A stretch of 64,000 nt of DNA. It comes from Sipunculus nudus (taxonomy: Eukaryota; Annelida; Sipuncula; Golfingiida; Sipunculidae). The notes below the pieces were generated by a model. That model saw nothing but the letters and a program-made list of their open reading frames with translations, did no database searches and had not been told where the DNA came from. This document shows positions 1-11,500 of the stretch, in pieces; the first letter of the stretch is position 1, and every line of letters begins with the position of its first letter. The DNA is taken from assembly GCA_026874595.1 (NCBI GenBank), contig CM049308.1:39223527-39287526 (forward strand). The letters run 5' to 3'. The position numbers and the translations under genes are program-made.

Positions 1-440
1 TGGAAGAATATGGGTAACAGAGACCTAATTCCAGGTTTCAATTAAGACCTCTCTAGATGTTAGGTGAGAAGATTCCAGGTCCAGTGGTTACGATTTGTGC
101 CCTGTTAACAGATGACGGCATCTTTTAAGGTCTCAAAAATAGATAAAAACATATCGATGACGGGAGGATTGAGATGAAATTTTTGGCTTAAAATGCATCC
201 TCAATCTTTCTAAAGTAGTGGGTCCAGTGACCTCGACTTTTGATCTCATGACCCCAGAATGAACAGCTCTTACTTTACAGGTGGGCCATATATAAGTCAA
301 AATTGAAACCAATATTTTAAAACAAACTGATGTTATCATCTGAAAACTAATATGTGGATAGATGCCCCCAATTACCTTTCTAAATAAGTGATACTGTGAC
401 CTTGACCTTTGACCTCATAACCCCAAAATTGATCAGAATC
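1..440 (-). repeat. GGTCA-rich interspersed repeat, inverted copies
   Basis: On the minus strand this reads as the same family as 1490-2130: an ACTTATATATGGCCC block, then a GGGGTCATGAGATCAAAAG-type block. There is a perfect TGACCT-T-TGACCT at 403-415. At least two diverged units are present. It is non-coding. Confidence 0.6.
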
Positions 441-551
441 TTCCCCTAATGCCATGTTAGCAATATCTTGAAGATGATTGTCCACCTGATGATCGGGTCT
501 CATCCCGTGAAACAGACTGTTGTAAATTTACAGTGTTGTTTTTCTTCAGCG

Positions 552-608
<57 letters not shown>
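552..608. repeat. TA microsatellite
   Basis: A nearly pure TA dinucleotide run of about 57 bp. Confidence 0.95.
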
Positions 609-610
<2 letters not shown>

Positions 611-1489
611 TATAATTGCATACATCCTAGATAAAATTATTAATTATATTTTAACTTTGCAGACGGAACAAAAATTAATCATTCCTAAGAGAAATTTTTC
701 GGACACTTAAACAAGAAACATGATAACAATAACCAATTTGTTAAAAAACGGCTAAATCACAACTGCAGGGTAGGGCAACGTTTATGGATAAAGATTTTAG
801 TCCTTGCAATGCTTCTGCTTCAGAAACGGAGTAACTTCGCTTTTCACATAACAATATTTTTTTAATTTGTTTCTCATTACAGCACTTTTATCTAAAAGGC
901 TGACCAAGAGTACTTGTATTGTGCTTGTTTCATTTAATTACTTTGTAGCTCAGCTGACTGTAAGTCAACTGAGGTATAGGAATGGCGCTTTGTCCGTCGT
1001 TCGTCCGGTCGTCCGGCCGTCTGGCAGTCCGTTAGCAGGGCACAAATCTTAACTGCTTGTCCTAGAAATTTCTTAGTGAACATCCAATGAGGTCAATTAA
1101 AAATCATCTTGGAAACCTGAAAGAAGTCACTGCGACCTATATCCTCCGAGCTATGGGGCTTCAAAGTACCCCCGAGAATAATAATAAAAATGATACAAAA
1201 CCTCCAATATCTTGCCTTGAATATTGACCATGACTAGTTTTGTCAGTTCCCGAAAAGTGGTTGCGACACCTGTATTTTTTGTTATTTTAATGAATATTTT
1301 TCTATTTTTTTTTCTAAAAAATGACATCAATAATGTCAGTTTCTCAGCTGTAATTACATCTAGTGTCCCAAAACCTGGTGCGTTTATTGATCACAAGTGG
1401 ATGCCATATGGTTATCACCCTCTCTGTCTGTCTCTTTGTCTTTCTGTCTGTTAATCCGTTCATCCACACAAATTTTTTTCCAGATGATA
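609..1489. other. AT-rich spacer with CCGTC-rich repeat fragment
   Basis: Non-coding. AGCTCAGCTGACTGTAAGTC at about 947 followed by a CGTCCGTCC-like tract (985-1030) resembles pieces at about 4815 (CAGCTTTGACTGAAGG) and 11128 (CAGCTTTCGACTGAGG), so it is probably part of an interspersed repeat. Confidence 0.45.
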
Positions 1490-2130
1490 ACTCCAGGTTA
1501 AATTGACACATGGATTTCAAACTTGACTTACATATGGCCCACAACTAAAGCAAGTACCTATACAATTTTGGGGGCAAAGGTCCAGGTAACAGGACTCACT
1601 TTTCAAAAAGATTATGGCTGCATTCAAAGCCAAGTTTTTCATCTCAAACTTTCCATTTTGAGCATTTAGCTGACTTGCCAGTATGGGGTCACAAGAGGAC
1701 ATCTGTTCACAAAATAGTTTGGTTTTACACATTGGTTTCAAACTTAACTTACATGTGGCTCGACACTAAAGTAAGAACCGTGTCTATTTTTTGGGTCCAA
1801 TGGTCAAAGGTCAAGGTCAGAGAACTCATTTCTTTAAAAAGTATGCATATGCCATTGAAGCCAAACTTTTCATTGCAAACCTTCCATCTTCTACATATTG
1901 CTACCCTGCCAAAAGGAGAAGATTTTGTTCGATTTTGGGGTCATAGGGTCAAAGGTCAAAGTCACAGGGCTCATCCATTCACAAATTAGTTAATGGATGA
2001 TAATTCTGCTTTTGATAGGCAGATGCTTCAAACTTGATTTAATAATGACCCACAACTTAAGTTAATTCATGTTGATTTTCATTTTTGTCATTCTGAAAAC
2101 ATTTTTGTTTAAATATTCTTATAGACAAAT
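1490..2130 (+). repeat. GGTCA-rich interspersed repeat, three diverged units
   Basis: TTCAAACTT recurs at 1516, 1737 and 2027, each followed by an ACTTACAT(A/G)TGGC-like block and, in the first two, by GGTC-rich and AAAGCCAA blocks. GGTCAAAGGTCAAGGTCA lies at 1802-1819, and a GGTCAAAGGTCA match lies near 1948. The same family lies inverted at 1-440. The ORF at 1675-1989 is inside the repeat and is not a gene. Confidence 0.65.
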
Positions 2131-4960
2131 TCAGCTGAGTGTCGAGACCCATGGGTCACTAGTTTTGCTTTGATGTCTGTGTACATTGGGCGGGGAGGTC
2201 TACCGGGCTTCAAGAAAACCCATCACCCAATCTAGTTTCACGCATGGCTCTTCTCGCCAACCCCAGAGTGTGCTGGACCGCGTGGATTCCACTCTATTGA
2301 AATACGTATTTACTAATTATTTTCTGATTGTATCTTTCATCAAATATTATCCATGTTCATTAAATCTATTTAATTTATTGTGGCTTGGTTTATTATGGTA
2401 TGAGTAAATCAGTCTTTCATGAGGCAATCCAGAGTACCGTTATAATTGCTGGTGATACGTAATATTTTACCTTTAAAAGCTTGTGTTCAGTCATAGAATA
2501 ATCTAACGTAACTAGTCGTAACATGTAAAAAATATTATTTGTAATCTATTGTAAATGCATTTTGATTTGGGCCCGGGAGAAATATTACGGGAAAATCTAC
2601 GTCTGTTGGACCTAATAGGTTTCAGTTAAGAACTGTTCTGATTTAGTAACATTTTTTGGTGTATATGGGTAGAGTACTGTCCATTCTAATAAAATCAATT
2701 AGAAAATGTGAAATATTCTTACAGAACACGTATGATAAGGCCGTTTTTATTGGGCCCTGGTTTTCTGACGACCCCAAATTTTTAGGTAATTTGACCCTTA
2801 TTAAAAGTTATAATTTAGCACTTTAATATTAATTATCTTCAAAATTTTTATTTATTTATTTTTTGGGGGGCGGGGCGGGGGGGTCGGAGGGATAGACCCA
2901 GTCTTCACGAATAACCCAACTTCAGGATCGTTTCTGTTATGTAAGGGTCATTTTTCGAGTGTTTAATTGGGCCTGGATTTCTCCGGTTTGGCCCGGGTTT
3001 CAGTATGTTTCTCCAAAACTACATCAAGCATTTAAGAAAAACAGCTTGGTCTAGAAAGGCTAAAAATAGCAACCGCCTATTATATACCCCGACCATAACA
3101 TCCTCCTCCCCTACAGAACTGACATTAACTGAGGGGCGTGTCAAGGGGGGGGGGGTATGGATCCCTGCGGCACCCCCTTGCCACGCCCCTGAGGCTTCCG
3201 ATATATTTACTTTTTATTGTCTGTGTGATACATATCAAATACATGTATATAATCATTGAGTGTAAGGTTTAAAAAAATAAGGTATATTTTAATTCTCAAC
3301 CTTTTAGATATAAATATTTCACAGTAAACTCATTATTGGAACCAAAGTCTATATTTCTATTTATTAATATATTTAATTTGAAATATATAAATACTTTCTA
3401 TGAATAGTGAGGGGGATGATTTCATTGACCCTTCCCCCTTACCAAAAAGTGAGGGAGGATATATACCCCCATCATCCCCCCCCCCCCCATATTGACGCCC
3501 CTGGTCTCATATAAACTATTAATGTTATATAAACACAGACACACATTCTTATCATGAGACATCATAAAGACAACTCCCCCCCCCCCCCCACATCCCGCAC
3601 AAAACATACATGCTTCGGCAAATCCTGTTCTAGTATCTGTCTCTGACAAGACCCCATGCATAAATATAAAATGTAAATATATTTATGTGTCTAAAAATGG
3701 TATTCCTGGTAAATAAATGGTACCTGACTGTTCCTACTGTAAGCTACAACATATATGCCAATGTTTCCCAGAATGCGGTACCTGGGTTTCTGGTAAGGTT
3801 TTGTATAAACATAATAATATGTTCATGAATCCAAGAATGGGGTATCTAGTTTTTTGGCCAGCCGCTAACTTTACGTGCAAATATATATGATCATGTGACC
3901 CAGAATAAGTTGTCTTTGTAACTAGTGCATGAAAGTAATGACGTCTACAGGCTGCATGCCTGAATGCATTTTATTAGTATGTACCCATTGAGACGTATCC
4001 CGATTGGACATATTATGGTTCACGTATTTGAGGGTAAAATGATTACTTCCCCATTGTTTTGAAAAAATACACTTACTAATATCTGCGAATTACTTTTGTT
4101 ATATATTTCAAAGTATATTTTAAGGACATTTTAGAACTTTATGCTTTGTCATTCAGGGTTCAATACAGCTTAAAATTTAACAGCATACACTTAACAGTAG
4201 TAGGCCAAGTCTTCATTCAGGGTCAACAAAAACCTCTTAACTGAAGGACTAAATGTCAACTAAAGTTATTAAATGCTCTGTAGATATTGTCATTGATTAT
4301 ATGTACATTATTTAATTGTCAATTAACCAATAATGAAAATGTGAAAATTCATATATAATTATTACAGAAATATGACATAATGATATTGAAACTCGTACAG
4401 GCGCGGATCTGGGGGGGGGAGGTTTTTGTGTCGAGACACCCCCCCCCCCCACCCCGCTCTCAACAGAACTGTTTGTGGAGCGATATTCATAATCCGGATA
4501 ATAATACATCCGGATTCAGGAATTTCATCAAGGAATATTCAGAAATGTACAGTCATTTATGTACGAACTAGCCTGGGAATATTGGCAGAAAATGAATTGA
4601 ACACGGTTTTAGGAGCATTCCACAAAAGGGGGCCCCACACAGTACGGAGGCTTGTATTCCTCAGAATGCAGGTTTCTAGTTTAAGCTGTTAGTGTTAACT
4701 AATCTTGATAACTGGTTAATGTTTTAATGGTAGTGTTGGAGTTATACAAGATTTAATTCACTTGATCCCTTTATAAAAGTACTTAGGTCTGTAATTTCTT
4801 GATGTTAAGATTTCAGCTCAGCTTTGACTGAAGGTATACGCAACTACAGCGATCACCTTTTGACCGTCGTCTGTCTGTCCGTCCCGCAAACGTATATGAA
4901 ATTTTAAACTTTATTCATTTTACACGTATTGTACAATTAGTTATAACTTATTAAGGCACT
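2131..4960. other. Intergenic sequence with G/C-tract hairpins
   Basis: No gene is seen. Homopolymer-rich tracts occur at 2860-2890, 3132-3190, 3470-3490, 3576-3590 and 4410-4455. The tract at 3132-3190 is an inverted repeat (AGGGGCGTG ... CACGCCCCT). Poly-C and poly-G runs create the spurious glycine/proline-rich ORFs here. Confidence 0.55.
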
Positions 4961-4979
4961 TTCCTTGGCTCAGGTATCT

Positions 4980-5060
4980 GGAGTGGCCTAAGTCGTAGTG
5001 TCTGGACTGGAGGAAACCGGAGAACCCGGAGTAAACCACCGTCCTCATAACAACCCACTC
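4980..5060 (-). repeat. SINE 3'-domain fragment
   Basis: On the minus strand it reads TTTACTCCGGGTTCTCCGG then TTTCCTCC (5009-5036). This matches the GGTTTTCTCCGTGTTCTCAG block of the SINE at 46615-46800. The tRNA-like head is not found, so it looks truncated. It lies just beyond the 3' end of the gene. Confidence 0.4.
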
Positions 5061-5394
5061 ATAGCATAAAGTTACTCTTACACCCACGTCTTTCTTCAGT
5101 ATTCATGTAAAATTTCAGCAAAATGATAAAGGATGCTTAATAGCAACCTTTTTTACATCCAACAAACAGTACGGATCACGAAGATGTGCCAAATATAAAG
5201 ACACACACATTTTGAATTGTATATTTATTTATTTATTATAAATTCAGTTACACCAATGACTTTCCTAGGACTTGATCATTGACTAGAACCCAAACCCTCC
5301 CCTTCACAAGTCAGTTCTGCGTAAACGCAAACAAAATCATAGCAAACCTCATAAATACATGAAAATTTTATACATGTATTAATAGTATGTTAGA

Positions 5395-5614
5395 TAAGCG
5401 TAAGGCGATGTCTTGTTTATTAAAAGTTCCTGCGAATGACCACGTTCAGTCTTTCAAGCAAGTTCTTTATCTTCTGTAACCCGACATCAATGCAGAGTAA
5501 TGAATCGTGGTATATGTGACGTCACCGTCAACTGTCGCATCATGAAAATCCGCGCATCTTCATCAGGTGGACGTGGTTTTGCTCTTTTTTGTTCCTGTTG
5601 ACATTGATGTTACT
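5395..5614 (-). other. Terminal exon: stop codon and 3' UTR, predicted
   Basis: The acceptor TTTTTTTTCCAG ends at 5615. Joining exon 15 (ending C) to AG TAA gives a Gln codon and an immediate TAA at 5612-5610, so the protein ends CAGIQ. The rest is 3' UTR to an AATAAA at 5421-5416. An AG two bases further in (CCAGAG) is a possible alternative acceptor that would add a 16-residue tail. The 3' end is placed about 20 bases past the signal and is approximate. Confidence 0.58.
5416..5421 (-). terminator. Poly(A) signal AATAAA
   Basis: A canonical AATAAA on the minus strand, about 190 bases after the stop codon in the predicted terminal exon. It is the first such hexamer in the 3' UTR and fits as the cleavage signal. 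Single hexamers occur by chance in AT-rich DNA. Confidence 0.5.
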
Positions 5615-8502
5615 CTGGAAAAAAAACATAAAATGTAAGTAAGGTAATAAAGGAGATTGAAACTATATAAAATCTTGTGATTTTAAATGTGACAGGCATA
5701 TATATCAAGATGTTATAGACATGACTTACGCCTATGATGTGGTTTAATGACGTTGAAAAGATATGATGAAATACAAATGTAAAGTAGAGTATTCCGGTCT
5801 TGATTCACAGTATGGTACTTTAATCAACCGGTACTGAGACATTAAGAAAGACATGCACACATTTTCTAATGAATTTAATATATATACCCAAGGAGGTACG
5901 ATATGGAAGAAATGTCAATCCCAAAATTGAAACTGAACATAACATTCAACTAGCCGTTTTTTACTACGTCTATACGACAGACTGCTGCTGCATGTATATA
6001 CTTGTAGGCCTATGTGAGAAATATGGTTTATGCTTATATATAGTTATCGGGGGTCATATATATCTGGAAGTTTTGTTTTATCAGGTGTGTACCTAATGAC
6101 AAGTGACTCAGGTGACTATAATTTCGGATATATTGGGTTAATAGTGGAAATTCCCCGAATATAATACTGCGCACGTACATTAAGGTAACTAAGGTCTGTT
6201 GTTGATATTACACATAAAAAGGCATTCATCAGAACGAATGTCGTCAGGTGTTTCACACGGAAGAGGGCTCTATCAGTTAAAGCCAACTCAGGTTTTTTTT
6301 TTTTTGTTTCGCATGCTAGAGTTATCCGAAATGTATAGTTAGACTAGAGGTTCCATACTAAAGTTTATGAGATTCGGGACAACGAATATTATTTGTCGTA
6401 ACTTCCACGTGTAGCACTGATGATCGTCAATAGATCTGTGACAGTAGCAGCATTTGAAAGCATCATGTTGTTGCCATGGCCACTTTTGGAATGGATCAGC
6501 TAGGTATAACCTTCCAATTGTTAAACTGTCTTGGCCATTTTTCGAATGGATCATTTGAAATTACCCACCAGTTGTTGTCATGGTCAGTTTTGGAATGCAT
6601 CAGATATGAATCCTCTACCAGCTGTTGTCGTGAAAGAACTGACTGTCATGAAACTAAGACTTTATGCCAACTTTGATAGATATTTAATCTTTTGAGTATT
6701 AAGAGTATTAAAATTTGTGTGTTGTACACACGCAGGCCCGTAGGCTAGGGGGGTTCGGTGGGTTCGGACGAACCCCCCCGTTGAGCATCTGAGTTCCACC
6801 TGACGAATACTGATATGCTATAATTGGGAACTTTATGTTTAACCAATTTTGTCCGGTTCCATGCATACCCTCATAGGGAGAGACCATATTTCTGTATAAA
6901 TATTGTTAATAGCGGCCTCTTTGTTAAGCTCTGTCAGGGATGTAGATTGCAAGTACAGTTTAAAACTGTGTAATTTCACCTATGAAAGAAGCTTTAAATA
7001 ACCTGTTTAATGCTTGCTTCTGATTATAATCCAAAACTGGATGATTGTTGCCGTGTGAGAGGGTATAAAGAGAAAAATGTTGATTACCCTCTCTCATGCA
7101 AAGAGGGCAGTATAGCACCAGGAGAAAAAAGTTAAAATATATCATGTAGGGAATTATAAATGAGCTGATGGAACTTTTCGATTTGTTGTTGTTGCAAAAT
7201 AAAAGGAGGGCCTTGCATATTGCTTCGTTAGTTCAGAAGACTATATGGCGATGATCCACTGTCTATAGTCTGCCGGTTAGATTAGCATGATTTTACATCG
7301 TTACCTACGGATTTGAAATTTTACATACAGTACGATGTACAGAAGTTCGACCAAACCGAAAACTATGTCACTGTGCTTTGTTCCTTTGAAAAATTAAACT
7401 AAATCAGTTTGCATTAACAACCTATTATATCAATTCAAGACTGCCTTTTATAAAAAAAAAATTTTAGCTTGTATTATTCTGATTAAGGCACAGAGCTTTT
7501 CATTATAGGTATGATGTATATAAGGAAAATTAAGTCAGTATGGAGTAATTAGAAAAAAAAAATATGGACTGGATCATGTGTTTGATCGAGAATCTTTTTA
7601 CTCAATGAATATGTTAACCGCTAAAGGTGGAGCTCAGTCCACCCAGGAAATAACTATAGTTAATTTATATGTAAGTATACACCGAAGATCAGGTCAGAAA
7701 TTCAATGTATTTTTAAAGTAATCAACAAATTTTAAATCACTTCCATGAATTTCACCCTATACTTTGACTTACGCATATTATTTTCTTGTAAGCACTGTTG
7801 TTTTAATTTTTAAATACCGTTAATACATGGATTTAAGCTATTGGTCTGAAATTCTAATACAGTTACCCAAAAAATTGGTCAGGTATGAGAATTTTCATGG
7901 GGGTAATCCTATATAATTAATGAGTAATCCAGATCAGGGAACAGGCCACCTCCACAGTGTACCATAGGGCAAGCTGGCGATTTGGTATAGGCCTATATAT
8001 ATAGATATATACCGAAGTGGAGCACACCTGCCGTGTGCGCGTGTGCCCCTTGCCTTTAGGGACTGATGAATGACATAATTATCATATAATATGTTTAATA
8101 TTAAAATGGATAGTTATCTGCATTGAATGTATATCAATTTTAAGCAACCTCATTTAACAGTCAGTTTACTTGATAATCACTCGAATATAGACAGATACCG
8201 GAAAATATCAGCTAGATGACTGAGGTGTGAGTTTGACAATGAATATTGTTGTTTTCTTTTCAAATCTGAAATAAAACGGATGTCAATGCACTTTTTTTGC
8301 AAATGAAATGCCCCTGTTTAGTGTAGGCCTACACGTATAGGCATATAAAGCCGAATCCACCTTATGATCATATACTTGTGCTCTAGCAGACGCTTGCGAA
8401 ACGCTTTGAATATGACGTTCTGAGTACACACGGCGAGAAAGTGGAAAATTCACTAAAAATTGCTTATTTGGATTGATTTTATTCCGTTAAAAGAAAACAT
8501 CG

Positions 8503-8554
<52 letters not shown>

Positions 8555-11500
8555 AGTCTCAATCATCAGTGAAGACGAACCCTCCCAATCAGCAATCAGC
8601 CTACGGGCCTGCTCACGTGATACTTTTGTCTATGCCACAATGGAACTGAGACAATGCAGAGCTGTACTTAGGTACATGCAGACTGCAAAGTTATTTCATT
8701 GTTCGATATATCGGTTAAATTTAAACCTGCAGATTTTTTTAACTTTGTGTGTTTTTGTCTTGAATTTAAGTGCTGGAGAACATTTTTAATCCAAAATTAT
8801 AAACTGCTAAACACAGTCACACCACCCTACCAAATGTACAGGTAAACACACGTTAGGTATAGGCGGAACGTTTTAAGTTTGCCCTTCATCTAAACATTAC
8901 TCCTTCGGGCAAACAGCATATTACAAATCACAGAATTTTCATGGATATGAATTTCTCTATCTTGTAAGACATATATACAGTTTCAACTTGTTTCTTATAA
9001 GTCTCTGGTGCAGATGTGCGCTCTTTGAGTGTTTCTGGGTTAAAATATAACCCCTATTCCTAAATATTAAATAAAGAGATTACTTAAAGACTTGTGAAGA
9101 GGACACGACATAAAGTTGTTAGTATGTGACTTATGAGTTGTTATAATTGTTCCTTCTCTTGCTATGTACAGAGAATACCAGAATGGTTGTGGAGACGTTG
9201 TGAACAGTAAGACTGTATATCAGACAATATAAATAATGAACATAACTTACGGATCCCAGCGCAGAAAGACAAACAAGCAGATGCTAAAGCAAAATTGTTG
9301 TCATTGCCACCGCAGCCGCTGAATGCGAACCCTACACAGGTACCTGTAGTAGGATCGTAACGATATCGGGTCAGCGTTATGCTGTTGTCACAAGTTCCTC
9401 TGTCTGCCGGTTGGCGGCACACTGTTGATGGCACTACAAGGCAGAGATATAAAAATATAATGAATATAAAATAATAGTGTGACACAATGTTTTGAATAAC
9501 TGCATGATTACTTGAAGTTCATACAACCACAGGCTAGAATAAGATTGATCTCGCAGCGTTTATGTCATTTTTTTGGTGACAAAAGGCTATTTCAAATCAT
9601 TTGTATGGTTTGCTGGTCTTGAAGTGTCACAAAAATGTTATGATTCACTCGCCATTGCTGCCGTAACTGTCAATCTAGAAACTTTATGACATGGTTTAAA
9701 CGTACGTTTAAATTTTCAAGGATACAATCTAAAACACGAATATTTTCTAATACACCACCACGTCAAAGTCAGTAGGTAAATTTCTTTGGTTGTGGTTAGT
9801 TCTTATTCAATCTTAATAGATCTTCATGACCGAAAACACAGTATAAAGTGCATGATTTACTGATCAACTCATATGTTACAACTTGTATGCATGTCTTCTT
9901 CCCCCTACGGGAAAAGATGTTTTCAGTTCCGTGTCTGTAGTCGTCAATCGACGTCGTCCGTAGGTGTTCTTGTGAACACCGTGACCTTTGAAGCACCGCG
10001 AATTCTGAAACTTTCTCTAATTTGAAAGACACACATGGTTCTTTCAAAGAAAGTCTAATCCCAAACTTCGAAATCTGGGGACCTCGACTTTATCTTCAAG
10101 GCAAAATCAGCTTTAAGGTAAATTGTGATATCAAATTTGAGGGTAAAATATGCTGTGCTTCTAAAGTAATTGGTGTCACGAAATAAACGATTTCCGCAGA
10201 TTCTAGGCTGAAGATCGAATACTTAAGCTTGATAGGGGCGTAAAAGTATTCACGGAAGGGGATGCCTATGGTGGTGGTGGGACCGCTGAGATATATATAT
10301 ATATATATATATATATTGTATATACAAATACAAGAATAAGAAATGCACTTCAATATCCTGTAACATTTTAAGCAAAACAAGAGACACTGTTTATCATCTT
10401 AGTTACCATGTTATCCAATGATAATTTTAGAAATAACGTCCCCAAGAGAATTTCTATGTATAAATTGTCCCACATGCGGCGTATTTTCCTTTGTTATAAC
10501 TGTACGCTCAAACCTGATTGCATCACAGTGTCATGAAAAGTGAACATGCAAATGAAGTTGCATGGCGACTTTCCAAATATCGCAAAGAACTGGTGCGCAG
10601 CCAAAAAATTGTCACGCCTGACCTTCGACCAAGGAGTCGGGGCATATGGGACAAATCAGTTATAGCCCAATGAAATGTAAAGAAAGCCATGAAATTTGCT
10701 TGCCTTGTGTCAATCATGGCAGGCTCGCCTAAACGGCTCGCCTGCGAGGTGACACAAACCTCGCAAACCTGACGGCTTGATTACATTTCATTTCATTTCA
10801 ATACATATTATCTGCACGAGTGTACATTAATGAAACGTAATGTAAACATGAAAGATATTTTTTTTATTTTTAAGAGTACTTTCATGCTATAATATTCTAA
10901 GCAGGTATCTAGTATTTGTATGGTTTCTCCTCAATATAACATACACAGTTAGATGAGGCGTCCCCTACCCCCCATCCCCCTTCTGCGACACCCCCTTGGC
11001 TTTGCCCCTGCGAATCTTCAAGGACATTTAAGCTTCATAACTGTTCATCATCTGAAAAATCACTTTTTTCGACTGCAAACATAAAGTCATTCAAGATGTT
11101 TTTTTGTAGTTTATTTGTTCCTCCCGCTCAGCTTTCGACTGAGGATAGCTCCTTATATATCACTTATTAACTTTATACCTGCACATATTGCCGTTGCTGG
11201 GCATGAACGTCTGCGGCAGAAATTTTCATTCTTCGGCTTGCACTTAGTCCCCGTTGGGCATGAAGGAGGGTTCAGCTGTAAAGCAGTGGCTTCAGATTTA
11301 ATACAAATTTACAAAATATACCATGTTGAGTATTGTATAAAACAATAAGCATTCTGAAATGTAGGTCGAAACTTAATTTCGGTATGAACACGTGCTAGTA
11401 AGCTACCACAAATAGAGTGTAGATGAATACAACAGTTACAATATTCGGATACTTGGTATAAATTCCCATGTTTATATATGCGTTGTCTATCTAATACACG

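Noticed and set aside
468-710. ORF with a poly(Tyr-Ile) stretch, and similar ones at 8460, 36809, 47661
   Set aside because: Created by TA microsatellites.
9434-9485. Hydrophobic leader-like reading (MSHYYFIFIIFLYLCLV) in frame before Kunitz 7, suggesting a separate secreted Kunitz gene
   Set aside because: It is the translation of the intron's pyrimidine-rich tract before the TTGTAG acceptor; such tracts read as Phe/Leu/Ile by chance. No promoter or good start context is seen.
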